Source: Hippasteria phrygiana (lineage: Eukaryota; Echinodermata; Asteroidea; Valvatida; Goniasteridae). From it: a stretch of DNA of 64,000 nucleotides. Below the pieces are notes generated by a model. That model saw only the letters and a list, made by a program, of their open reading frames with translations. It ran no database searches and was not told the origin of the DNA. Below are positions 48,881 to 62,261 of the stretch, piece by piece (position 1 is the first letter of the stretch; each line of letters begins with the position of its first letter). The stretch is from positions 1,710,501 to 1,774,500 of the forward strand of contig JAZGUH010000088.1 of NCBI GenBank assembly GCA_037893225.1. Reading direction: 5' to 3'. The translations under genes and the position numbers were made by a program.

Positions 48881-51800
48881 TAGGTGTTGGGCTATACAGC
48901 CCAACACCTATTGTTATTGTATTGATTATTATTCTTTTTCTTCTTCTTCCCATCAATTTCTTCTCCGGAGTTGTTTGACTACATGCAAACTCATATCAAG
49001 TTCATATTTGGTACATATATGTACATCACGTTGAAGATTCCGGAAAATGTGATGACGTCATGATGACATCATCAGGTATCAAATTACAAGCAATTAATCA
49101 TTTCTATTTTTAATGTTTGAAAATCGATATAAAATCAACCGTGAAAGACCGGAACTTGATTTTTACGGCAATTGATAGGATAATATTAGATCTTCAATTT
49201 TGATCGTGCGTGCAAAATCACGTGACCCTTCCTTCCGGTCGAAACCGGAAGTGCCTTATAATTTGAAAGTGGAAAAAGATTTGAACTTGCTTTCAGCGAT
49301 GTTAGTCCTTGGCCAGACTGAACTTTTCAAAATGTGAGCCGTTACGTCATAAAACATTCGAGCGCCCTCTAGCGGCAGGTTGAAAAATGTTCAAAATGAA
49401 CTTTCAGTCGATGTGTGTGGCGAAGTTTGCGGTAATCACTTTATAATTGATATATATGATGACCTTCATGCAGCCAACACGTGTGCGAGGGCTCAGATTG
49501 ATGACGTCATCAGACCGGAAGTTGCAATGAAAAGACCTTTAAACCTTAAAAAGTCGCTGAAAAATCAACCGTGACAGATATATTTCAGATTTTTCCTTCA
49601 GATGGCACAGTTGACATAGTTCTCGAGCTTTGTGATAATGACGTCACGATGACGTCATCAAGTATCATATTACAAGCAATCAAAGATTTCTTGATTTGAT
49701 GTTTGAAAATCAATATAAAATCAACCGAGAGAGCTCTGATTTTGCTTTTTACGGGAATTGATGGAATAATGCAGGGTCTTCATTTTTGATATTACGTGCA
49801 AAATCACATGACCCTTCCTTCCGGTCCAAACCGGAAGTGCCTTATAATTTAAAAGTGGAAACAGATTTGAACTTGCTTTCAACGATGTTAGTCTTTGGCC
49901 AGGCTGAACTTTTCAAAAATGTGTGCGGTGACGTCATAAAATATTCGAGCGCCCTCTAGCGGCAGGTTGAAAAATGTTTAAAATTGACTTTCAGTCGATG
50001 TGTCTGCCAAAGTTTGCGGTAATCACTTTATAATTGATATATATGATGACCTTCATGCAGGCAACACGTGTGGAAGGGCTCAGATTGATGACGTCATCAG
50101 ACCGGAAGTTGCAATGAAAAGACCTTTAAACCTTAAAAAATCGCTGAAAAATCAACCGTGACAGATATATTTCAGATTTTTGCTTCAGATGGCACAGTTG
50201 ACATAGCTCTCGAGCTTTGTGATAATGACGTCATGATGACGTCATCAAGTATCAGATTACAAGCAATCAAAGATTTCTTGATTTAATGTTTGAAAATCAA
50301 TATAAAATCAACCGAGAGAGATCTGATTTTGCTTTTTACGGGAATTGATGAAATAATCCAGGGTCTTCATTTTTGATATTACGTGCAAAATCACATGACC
50401 CTTCCTTCCGGTCCAAACCGGAAGTGCCTTATAATTTAAAAGTGGAAACAGATTTGAACTTGCTTTCAACGATGTTAGTCTTTGGCCAGGCTGAACTTTT
50501 CAAAAATGTGTGCAGTGACGTCATAAAATATTCGAGCGCCCTCTAGCGGCAGGTTGAAAAATGTTTAAAATTGACTTTCAGTCGATGTGTCTGCCAAAGT
50601 TTGCGGTAATCACTTTATAATTGATATATATGATGACCTTCATGCAGGCAACACGTGTGGAAGGGCTCAGATTGATGACGTCATCAGACCGGAAGTTGCA
50701 ATGAAAAGACCTTTAAACCTTAAAAAATCGCTGAAAAATCAACCGTGACAGATATATTTCAGATTTTTGCTTCAGATGGCACAGTTGACATAGCTCTCGA
50801 GCTTTGTGATAATGACGTCACGATGACGTCATCAAGTATCAGATTACAAGCAATCAAAGATTTCTTGATTTAATGTTTGAAAATCAATATAAAATCAACC
50901 GAGAGAGATCTGATTTTGCTTTTTACGGGAATTGATGAAATAATCCAGGGTCTTCATTTTTGATATTACGTGCAAAATCACATGACCCTTCCTTCCGGTC
51001 CAAACCGGAAGTGCCTTATAATGTAAAAGTGGAAATAGATTTGAACTTGCTTTCAACGATGTTAGTCTCTGGCTAGGTTATACTTCACAAAAAAAATACC
51101 GGTGACGTCATAAAACATTCGAGCGCCCTCTAGCGGCAGGTTGAAAAATGTTCAAAATGAACTTTCAGTCGATGTGTGTGGCGAAGTTTGCGGTAATCAC
51201 TTTATAATTGATATATATGATGACCTTCATGCAGGCAAGACGTGTGCGAGGGCTCAGATTGATGACGTCATCAGACCGGAAGTTGCAATGAAAAGACCTT
51301 TAAACCTTAAAAAATCGCTGAAAAATCAACCGCGACAGATATAATTCAGATTTTTGCTTCAGATAGCACAGTTGACATAGCTCTCGCGCGTTCTGATAAT
51401 GACGTCACGATGACGTCATCAAGTATCAAAGATTTCTAGATTTAATCTTTGAAAATCAATATCAAATCAACCGAGAGAGATCTGATTTTCATTTTACGGG
51501 AAGTGATAAGATAATCCAGGGTCTTCATTTTTTATATTACGTGCAAAATCAAACCGGAAGTTCCTTTTTATTTGAAAGTGAAAGAACTTTCAGTCGATGT
51601 GTTTGGCGAAGTTTGCGGTAATCACTTTATAATTGATATATATGATGACCTTCGTGCGGGCAACACGTGTGCAAGGGCTCAGATTGATGACGTCATCAGA
51701 CCGGAAGTGACAATGAAAAAAAAAAAATTTCCTTAAACAATTGCTGAAAAATCTAGCGTGAGAGATATAATCTTGATTTTTTTCAAATGGCACAGTAAAC

Positions 51801-52510
51801 ATAGGTCTCCAGCTTTCTTGTAATGACGTCATGATGACGTCATTGGGTATCAGATTACAAGCAATAAAACATTAATTTTTTTAATCTTTAAAACTCGGTA
51901 TAAAATCAACCGTTAGAGACCTTATCTTACTTTTTACGGGAATTGATAGAGTAATACTAGGTCTTCATTTTTTTATATTGAGTGCAAAATCACGTGACCC
52001 TTCCTTCCGGTCCAAACAGGAAGTGCCTTATAATTTGAAATTGGTAAAAGATGTGAACTTGCGTATAGTCTCCGGCAAGACTGCTTTTCAAAAAATGTTA
52101 CCAGTGACGTCATAAAATACTCCAGCGCCCTCTAACATGAGCTCAATCCGTCATCCGACTCAAAACAAAATAATCAAAAACCAATCCGTTTTATTGGGTA
52201 TAGTTCAGTGCACATTCATTCTGTGCTTCTTTCGATTGTTCAAATCAAAATAAACCACATATGCATCTTTTCTCTAATGTATTTCAGTGTCAAACATTCT
52301 ACCAGACGTCACCCCACGACAGCAGGAAGCAAGGCCTTCTGCTCAAGAGTACATAATTTGCTTTAGAAATATTACATTGGTGTTTTCATGTTTTATGTTT
52401 TTCCTAATCATTTCTTTCAACAAATGTACCTCTTAATACTGTACTTTCCTTATCCGTAAATTAAAAAAACAGACAAAACCCAACACCGTGTGTTTGTATT
52501 CAAACTCTAG
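48881..52510 (+). mobile_element. E14: A-type element, complete (3,630 bp)
   Basis: GTTGG-type hairpin at 48881-48910, boxes at 49362, 49949, 50536 and 51123, and AACACC-type end with CTAG at 52510. From about 48929 it equals E7 (offset 26,284), including the long A run near 51717. The hairpin and leader are shared with E11 through the 11,605-bp duplication, so E14 appears to be an E11-type start joined to an E7-type body. Confidence 0.75.
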
Positions 52511-52511
52511 T

Positions 52512-55500
52512 TAGGTGTTTGGGTATAGCCCAAACACCTATTGTTATTGTTCGGATTATTATTATTATTTATTATTATTCTTACTTTTTCTAGCTCTTTT
52601 TTTCCTGAATGTTTTGGCCACATGCAAACTCGTATCAAGTTCAAACCTCACATATGCATGCACACTGTATTGAAGATGTATAAAAATGTAATGACGTCAT
52701 GATGACGTCATCATGTATCAGATTACAAGCAATCTAAGATTTCTAGATTTAATCTTTGAAAATCAATATAAAATCAACCGTAACAGACCTGAACTTGATT
52801 TTTACGGCAATTGATATGATAAATATGGGTCTTCATTTTTTGTTCTGCGTGCAAAATCACATGACCCTTCCTTCCGGTCGAAACCGGAAGTGCCTTATAA
52901 TTTGAAAGTGGAAAAAGATTTGAACTTGCTTTCAACGATGTTAGTCTTTGGCCTGGCTGAACTTTTCAAAAATGTGTGCGGTGACGTCATAAAATATTCG
53001 AGCGCCCTCTAGCGGCAGGTTGAAAAATGTTCAAAATGAACTTTTAGTCGATGTGTGTGGCGAAGTTTGCTGAAATCACTTTATAATTGATATATATGAT
53101 GACCTTCATGCAGGGAACACGTGTGCGAGGGCTCAGATTGATGACGTCATCAAACCGGAAGTGACAATGAAAAGACTTTGAAACCTTCAAAAATTGCTGA
53201 AAAATCAACCGCGAGAGATATAATCCAGATTTTTGCTTTAGATAGGACAGTTGACATAGCTCTCGAGCTTTTTGATAATGACGTCACGATGACGTCATCA
53301 AGTATAAGATTACAAGCAATCAAAGATTTCTAGATTTAATCTTTGAAAATCAATATAAAATCAACCGTTAGAGATCTGATTTTGCTTTTTACGGGAATTG
53401 ATGGAATAATCCAGGGTCTTCATTTTTTATATTATGTGCAAAATCACATGACCTTTCCTTCCGGTCCAAACCGGAAGTGCCTTATAATTTAAAAGTGGGG
53501 AAAGATGTTAACTTGCTTTCAACGATGTTAGTCTCTGGCTAGGTTGTACTTCACACAAAAATTACCGGTGACGTCATAAAATGTTAGAGCGCCCTCTAGC
53601 GGCAGGTTGAAAAATGTTTAAAATTAATAATCGGATGATGTGTGCGGCGAAGTTGGCTGAAATCACTTTATAATAATGTAGATAATCAGCTTCATGCTAA
53701 GAACAAGTTGTGGGGGAGAAAGATTGACGACGTCACCAGACCGGAAGTTACAATGAAAAGACCTTTAAACCTTAAAGGCTGAAAAATCAACCGCGATAGC
53801 TATAATCCACATTTTTGCTTATGATGACATTGCTCTCGGGCTTGCTGATAATGACATCACGATGACGTAATCAAGTATCAGATGACAAGCAATCAAAGAT
53901 TTCTAGACTTAACTTCAAAAATCAACATAAAATCAACCGTGAGAGACCTGAATTTGACTTTAGTGGGAATTGATAGAATATATCCAGGGTTTATTATCAT
54001 TTCCTTCCAGTTCAAACAGGAAGTGCCTGATATAATTTGAAATTGGAGAAAGATGCGAAATTTCTTTCAACGATGTTAATATTACCGGTGACGTTATGAA
54101 ATATTCGAATGTTCTCTAGCGGCGGGTTGAAAAGAAAAATCTCCAAAATGCATTTTCAGTCAATGTCTGTGGCAATGTTCACTTCATGACTTATATATAT
54201 GATGACCCCGGACAGGCCTAGATGTTTACTTCAAATGGCAAAGAAAAAGTAGGTCTCAAACGTCTTTGTGTTTCTTCGCAATCTGCTAACTAAAACATTC
54301 CCTACGGCACCCCTGAAATGTTACTTCGACCACCCGCCAACTCCCATATAACGTGTATTAGCGCCGTGCCTTGCAGAAAACAAATACTTAAAAGAGGGCG
54401 CTAGGCCGACCTAACGGTCCCGGACCGCACGCATTCAGTTAAGTTAAGTTCGGGACCGTTAGATCGGTCTAGCGCCCTCTCGAGTTTTTCCCAAGAGGCT
54501 GTTGAGGGAATGGAATGGGACGTGATGCAATAACAATTTGCTGATTTGGGAGCAAGCCGTATATTTCCCATATATTGTTGATCTCCATGGTGACGTTATG
54601 AAATATTCGAATGTTCTCTAGCGGCGGGTTGAAAAGAAAAATCTCCAAAATGCATTTTCAGTCAATGTCTGTGGCAATGTTCACTTCATGACTTATATAT
54701 ATGATGACCCCCGGACAGGCCTAGATGTTTACTTCAAATGGGAAAGAAAAAGTAGGTCTCAAACGTCTTTGTGTTTCTTCGCAATCTGCTAACTAAAACA
54801 TTCCCTACGGCACCCTTGAAATGTTACTTCGACCACCAGCCAACTCCCATATAACGTGTATTAGCGTCGTGCCTTGCAGAAAACAAATACTCAAAAGAGG
54901 GCGCTAGGCCGACCTAACGGTCCCGGACCGCACGCATTCAGTTAAGTTAAGTTCGGGACCGTTAGATCGGTCTAGCGCCCTCTCGAGTTTCCGCACGCGT
55001 TCAGTTAAGTTAAGTTCCGGACCGTTAGACCGGTCTAGCGCCCTCTCGAGTTTTTCCCATGAGGCTGTTGAGGGAATGGAATGGGACGTGATGCAATAAC
55101 AATTTGCTGATTTGGGAGAATCAACCGCGAGAGATATAATTCAGATTTTTGCTTCACATAGCACAGTTAACATCGCTCTCGATCTTTCTGATAATGACTT
55201 AATTCACGCTGACGTTATCTGCTTTCAGATCAAAGATTTCTAGATTTAATCTTTGAAAATCAATATAATATCAACCGTGAGAGATCTGTTTTGCTTTTTA
55301 CGTGAATTGATAGAATAATCCAGGGTCTTTGATATTACGTGCAAAATCACGTGACCCTTCCTTCTGTTGGAAACCGGTAGTGCCTTATAATTTGACATTA
55401 GAGAAAGATGTAAAATTCGAAATATTTAGCCGCACTCTTGCGGCAGGTTGAAAAATCTCCAAAATGCATGTTCAGTCAATGTCTGTGGTGAAGTTTGCGA

Positions 55501-57545
55501 TTTTCACTTCATGAGTTATATGATGACCCTCGGGCAGACAACACGTGTGTGCATGATCAGATTGATGACGTCATCAGGCTGGAAATAGCAATGAAAAGAG
55601 CCTTTCTCATTTCAAAAATTCTGAAAAATCAACCCTAACAGCTATAGCCTTCATGTCTATTTCAAATGGTAGAGAAAAGTAGGTCATAAACTTCCTTGTA
55701 TTTCTTGGCAATCAGCGAACTTGAAAAATTCCCTTTGGCACCCTTGGAATGTCACTTCGACCACCCACCAACTCCCTCATAAAACGTGCTTTAGCGTAGT
55801 ACCTCGTGGAAAAAATATTCAAGAGAGGGCGCCAGACCAACCTAACGGTCCCGAACTGTACGCGTGCAGTTGGGGACCGTTAGGTCGGTCCACCACCTAC
55901 ATCTGGGTATTTTTTTCTGATCAGGCTGTTGAGGGTAGCATTGGAATGGGACGTGATGCTACAAGAAAATTCATTTGCTGATTGGGTAGCAAGCCGTACA
56001 TTCCCCATAATTGTTGATCTCCATCTCTGGCTCCGCCAGTGTCAATAATAACCTCATCATATTGTTGAATATTTCTATGAATTATTTTTCTTCTTGTCTT
56101 TCTTTATTCCCCAGAACTGTATAACAACATGCTACTTCATATCAAATTTAAACTTGTTACATTTAATTCATACACACTCTATTGAAGATGTGCAAAAATG
56201 TAATGACGTCATGATGTGTCAATTTACAAGCAGAAGTATGATATTTCAGGTTTTTATAATGTGAACATCAGATAGATCTAATGTACATCGAAATTGTTGG
56301 TGTTTATTATTTGACCTCTACGTCTGGGATCATCGGAAGCTCAAAGTCAACGGATGGTACAGGGACAGCAATTCACGGATCAGTAACATGAATACAAACA
56401 TATCCGGACGTACATGGCAGAAACAAAGTAGATTTAAAACTTCCTTGTATTTATTGGTAATCAGCGAACTTAAACATTCCCTATGGAAAAACAAAATAGA
56501 AAAGTCGAAAAAATTATTTTACAAAAACGTTAAATCTGTTTTTTCTGCTATTCTCCCTTACAATGTCACTTCGACCATCCGCCAACCCCTCATAGAACGT
56601 GCGTAAGCGTCGTGCAGTTCGGGACCGTTAGGTCGGTCTAGCGCCCTCCCTTTCGTATTTTTCGATGAAGCTGTTGAGGTCAGCATTGCAATGTGACGTT
56701 ATGTTATGAGAAATTAATTTGCTGATTGGTGAGAAAGCCGTACATTTCACATACCGGTGATCCCCGTCCGGGGCTCCACAAGTGTCAATAACACCCTCAT
56801 CATTATATGTCATGTGATTATTATTCTATGAATTATACCTGTTAAAGTACCCTCAAGGAGACACTTTGTCATCATTTTTTATACCTTAGGGAGACAAATG
56901 ACATACTTGTACATGTATATACATACATACTCTGTTGAAGATGTTCACAAATGCAATGACGTCATGATGACGTCATCAGGTGTCAAATTACAAGCCAAAA
57001 AGCACAAAATCAAGCAAATTTTTGAAACGTCATATGTCATGAGGTACAAAACACAAGGTTTTCATATTTGCCGATTAGATGTTAGTCTCCGGTAAGACTG
57101 TGCTTTTCAAAAAATGTTACCAGTGACGTCATCAAATACTCGAGCGCCCTCTAACATGGCCTCAATCCGTCATCCGACTCACAACAAAATAATCAAAAAC
57201 CCATCCGTTTTATTGGGTATAGTTCACTGCACATTCATTCTGTGCTTCTTTCGATTGTTGAAATCAAAATAAACCACATATGCATCTTTTCTCTAATGTA
57301 TTTCAGTGTCGAACAGTCTACCAGACGTCACTGTTGGTGACCCCACGACAGCAGGAAGCAAGGCCTTCTGCTCAAGAGTACACAATTTGCTTTAAAATAA
57401 TTACTCTGGTGTTTTCATGTTTCTTTTCCTAATCACTTCTTTCAACAAATGTACGTCTTAATACTGTACTTTCCTTATCCATAAATATACAAAAAACAGA
57501 CAAAGCCAAACACCTAGTGTTTGTAACAACAAACTCTATCTCTAG
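52512..57545 (+). mobile_element. E15: largest B-type element with hairpin (5.03 kb)
   Basis: Hairpin 52512-52540 has 12-nt arms with an altered loop (GGGTATAGCCC). A run of TTA repeats, the 5' domain, and monomers with boxes at 53002 and 53589 follow, then two 502-bp units (54089, 54591), a partial monomer (about 55120-55440), the CGGCAGGTTG module, a 56-bp palindrome (55834), 5'-domain relics (about 56100, 56900) and the class II 3' domain. It ends CTCTATCTCTAG at 57545 with an AAACACC-type terminus matching the hairpin. Confidence 0.65.
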
Positions 57546-57546
57546 T

Positions 57547-57625
57547 TAGGTGTTTGGGCTCAAGCCCAAACACCTATTGTTATTGTTCGGATTATTAGGT
57601 GTTTGGGCTCAAGCCCAAACACCTA
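57547..57625. repeat. Two tandem GTTTGG-type 5' hairpins, 49-bp period
   Basis: The hairpins at 57547-57576 and 57596-57625 both have loop CA and the TTGTTCGGATTA leader, as in the first two units of the cluster at 32487. Only the second is followed by an element body (E16). Confidence 0.85.
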
Positions 57626-60600
57626 TTGTTATTGTTCGGATTATTTATTATTATTCTTACTTTTTCTTCTTCCAGCTCTTTTTTCTCCCGAATGTTTTGG
57701 CCACATGCAAACTCATATCAAGTTCAAACCTCACATATGCATGCACACTGTATTGAAGATGTGCAAAAATGTAATGACGTCATGATGACGTCATCATGTA
57801 TCAGATTACAAGCAATCTAAGATTTCTAGATTTAATCTTTGAAAATCAATATAAAATCAACCGTGACAGACCTGAACTTGATTTTTACGGCAATTGATAG
57901 GATAAATATAGGTCTTAATTTTTTGTCCTGCGTGCAAAATCACGTGACCCTTCCTTCCGGTCGAAACCGGAAGTGCCTTATAATTTGAAAGTGCAAAAAG
58001 ATGTGAACTTGCTTTCAACGATGTTAGTCTTTGGCCAGGCTGAACTTTTCAAAAATGTGTGCGGTGACGTCATAAAATATTCGAGCGCCCTCTAGCGGCA
58101 GGTTTAAAAATGTTCAAAATGAACTTTCAGTCGATGTGTGTGGCGAAGTTTGCGGTAATCACTTTATAATTGATACATATGATGACCTTCATGCAGGCAA
58201 CACCTGTGCGAGGGCTCAGATTGATGACGTCATCAAACCGGAAGTGACAATAAAAAGACTTTAAAACCTTCAAAAATTGCTGAAAAATCAACGGCGAAAG
58301 ATATAATCCAGATTTTTGCTTCAGATAGCACAGTTGACATAGCTCTCAAGCTTTCTAATAATGACGTCACGATGACGTCATCAAGTATCAGATTACAAGC
58401 AATCAAATATTTCTAGATTTAATCTTTGAAAATCAATATAAAATCAACCATGAGAGATCTGATTTTGCTTTTTACTGGAATTGATAGAATAATCCAGGGT
58501 CTTCATTTTGTATATTACGTGCAAAATCACATGACCCTTCCTTCCGGTCCAAACCGGAAGTGCCTGATAATTTGAAAGTGGAAAAAGATGTGAACTTGCT
58601 TTCAACGATGTTAGTCTCTGACTAGGTTGTACTTCACAAAAAAATTACCGGTGACGTCATAAAATGTTGGAGCGCCCTCTAGCGGCAGGTTGGAAAATGT
58701 TTAAAATGAATAATCCGTTGATGTGTATGCCGAGGTTTATTAAAATCACTTGATGATTGATATATATGATGACTTTTAAGCAGGCAACACGTGTGCGATG
58801 GCTCAGATTGATGACGTCATCAGACCGGAAGTGACAATGAAAAGACGTTGAAACCTTCAAAAATTGCTGAAAAATCAACGGCGAAAGATATAATCCAGAT
58901 TTGTGCTTCAGATAGCAAAGTTGATATAGCTCTCGAGCTTTCTGATAATGACGTCACGATGACGTCATCAAGTATCAGATGACAAGCAATCAAAGATTTC
59001 TAGACTTAACTTCAAAAATCAACATAAAATCAACCGTGAGAGACCTGAATTTGACTTTAGTGGGAATTGATAGAATATATCCAGGGTTTATTATCATTTC
59101 CTTCCAGTTCAAATAGGAAGTGCCTGATATAATTTGAAATTGGAGAAAGATGCGAAATTTCTTTCAACGATGTTAATATTACCGGTGACGTTATGAAATA
59201 TTCGAATGTTCTCTAGCGGCGGGTTGAAAAGAAAAATCTCCAAAATGCATTTTCAGTCAATGTCTGTGGCAATGTTCACTTCATGATTTATATATATGAT
59301 GACCCCGGACAGGCCTAGATGTTTACTTCAAATGGCAAAGAAAAAGTAGGTCTCAAACGTCTTTGTGTTTCTTCGCAATCTGCTAACTAAAACATTCCCT
59401 ACGGCACCCCTGAAATGTTACTTCGACCACCCGCCAACTCCCATATAACGTGTATTAGCGCCGTGCCTTGCAGAAAACAAATACTTAAAAGAGGGCGCTA
59501 GGCCGACCTAACGGTCCCGGACCGCACGCATTCAGTTAAGTTAAGTTCGGGACCGTTAGATCGGTCTAGCGCCCTCTCGAGTTTTTCCCAAGAGGCTGTT
59601 GAGGGAATGGAATGGGACGTGATGCAATAACAATTTGCTGATTTGGGAGCAAGCCGTATATTTCCCATATATTGTTGATCTCCATGGTGACGTTATGAAA
59701 TATTCGAATGTTCTCTAGCGGCGGGTTGAAAAGAAAAATCTCCAAAATGCATTTTCAGTCAATGTCTGTGGCAATGTTCACTTCATGACTTATATATATG
59801 ATGACCCCCGGACAGGCCTAGATGTTTACTTCAAATGGGAAAGAAAAAGTAGGTCTCAAACGTCTTTGTGTTTCTTCGCAATCTGCTAACTAAAACATTC
59901 CCTACGGCACCCTTGAAATGTTACTTCGACCACCAGCCAACTCCCATATAACGTGTATTAGCGTCGTGCCTTGCAGAAAACAAATACTCAAAAGAGGGCG
60001 CTAGGCCGACCTAACGGTCCCGGACCGCACGCATTCAGTTAAGTTAAGTTCGGGACCGTTAGATCGGTCTAGCGCCCTCTCGAGTTTTTCCCATGAGGCT
60101 GTTGAGGGAATAGAATGGGACGTGATGCAATAACAATTTGCTGGTTTGGGAGCAAGCCGTATATTTCCCATATATTGTTGATCTCCATGTTGACGTTATG
60201 AAATATTCGAATGTTCTCTAGCGGCGGGTTGAAAAGAAAAATCTCCAAAATGCATTTTCAGTCAATGTCTGTGGCAATGTTCACTTCATGACTTATATAT
60301 ATGATGACCCCCGGACAGGCCTAGATGTTTACTTCAAATGGGAAAGAAAAAGTAGGTCTCAAACGTCTTTGTGTTTCTTCGCAATCTGCTAACTAAAACA
60401 TTCCCTACGGCACCCTTGAAATGTTACTTCGACCACCCGCCAACTCCCTTATAACGTGTATTAGCGTCGTGCCTTGCAGAAAAGAAATACTCAAAAGAGG
60501 GCGCTAGGCCGACCTAACGGTCCCGGACCGCACGCATTCAGTTAAGTTCGGGACCGTTAGATCGGTCTAGCGCCCTCTCGAGTTTCCGCACGCATTCAGT

Positions 60601-62261
60601 TAAGTTAAGTTCGGGACCGTTAGATCGGTCTAGCGCCCTCTCGAGTTTTTCCCATGAGGCTGTTGAGGGAATGGAATGGGACGTGATGCAATAACAATTT
60701 GCTGATTGGGTAGCAAGCCATACATTCCCCATAATTGTTGATCTCCATCCCTGGCTCCGCAAGTGTCGATAATAGCCTCATCATATTGTTGAATATTTCT
60801 ATGAATTGTTTTTCTTCTTGTCTTTCTTTATTTCCCAGAACTGTATAACAACATGCAACTTCATATCAAGTTTAAACTTGGTACATTTCATACACACTCT
60901 ATTGAAGATGTGCAAAAATGTAATGACGTCATGATGTGTCAATTTACAAGCAGAAGTATGATATTTTAGGTTTTAATAAACATCAGATAGATCTAATGGA
61001 CATAGACATTTTTTGTGTTTTCTATTTGACCTCTACGTCTGGGATCATCGGAAGCTCAAAGTCAACGGATGGTACAGGGACAGCAATTCACGGATCAGTA
61101 ACATGAATACAAACATATGCGGACGTACATAGCAGAAACAAAGTAGATCTCAAACTTCCTTGTATTTATTGGTAATCAGCGAACTTAAACATTCCCTATG
61201 GAAAAACAAAATAGAAAAGTCGAAAAAATATTTTTACAAAAACGTTAAATCTGTTTTTTCTGCTATTCTCCCTTACAATGTCACTTCGACCATCCGCCAA
61301 CCCCTCATAGAACGTGCGTAAGCGTCGTGCAGTTCGGGACCGTTAGGTCGGTCTAGCGCCCTCCCTTTCGTATTTTTCCATGAAGCTGTTGAGGGCAGCA
61401 TTGCAATGTGACGTTATGTTATAAAAAATTAATTTGCTGATTGGTGAGAAAGCCGTACATTTCCCATACCGGTGATCCCCGTCCGGGCTACACACGTGTC
61501 AATAACACCCTCATCATTATATGTTATGTGATTATTATTCTATGAATTATACCTGTTAAAGTACCCTCAAGGAGACACTTTGTCATCATTTTTTATACCT
61601 TAGGGAGACAAATGACATACTTGTACATGTATATACATACATACTCTGTTGAAGATGTTCACAAATGCAATGACGTCATGATGACGTCATCAGGTGTCAA
61701 ATTACAAGCAAAAAACACAAAATCAAGCAAATTTTTGAAACGTCATATGTCATGAGGTACAAAACACAAGGTTTTCATATTTGCCGATTAGATGTTAGTC
61801 TCCGGCAAGACTGTGCTTTTCAAAAAATGTTACCAGTGACGTCATAAAATACTCGAGCGCCCTCTAACATGGCCTCAATCCGTCATCCGACTCACAACAA
61901 AATAATCAAAAACCAATCCGTTTTATTGGGTATAGTTCAGTGCACATTCATTCGATGCTTCTTTCGATTGTTGAAATCAAAATAAACCACATATGCATCT
62001 TTTCTCTAATGTATTTCAGTGTCGAACAGTCTACCAGACGTCACTAATGGTGACCCCACGACAGCAGGAAGCAAGGCCTTCTGCTCAAAAGTACATAATT
62101 TGCTTTAAAATTATTACATTCGTATTTTCATGTTTTATTTTTTTCCTAATCACTTCTTTCAACAAATGTACGTCTTAATACTGTACTTTCCTGATCCATA
62201 AATAAAAAACAAAAAACAAAGCCAAACACCTAGTGTTTGTAACAACAAACTCTAGCTCTAG
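57596..62261 (+). mobile_element. E16: large B-type element with hairpin (4.67 kb)
   Basis: Its body is the duplicate of E12 from 57644 on, including the three 502-bp units (59186, 59688, 60191) with their inverted repeats. The terminus CAAACAC-CTA-GTGTTTG with double CTAG ends at 62261 and matches the GTTTGG hairpin at its start. It shows what the 5' end of E12 would have been before loss of the hairpin. Confidence 0.7.
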
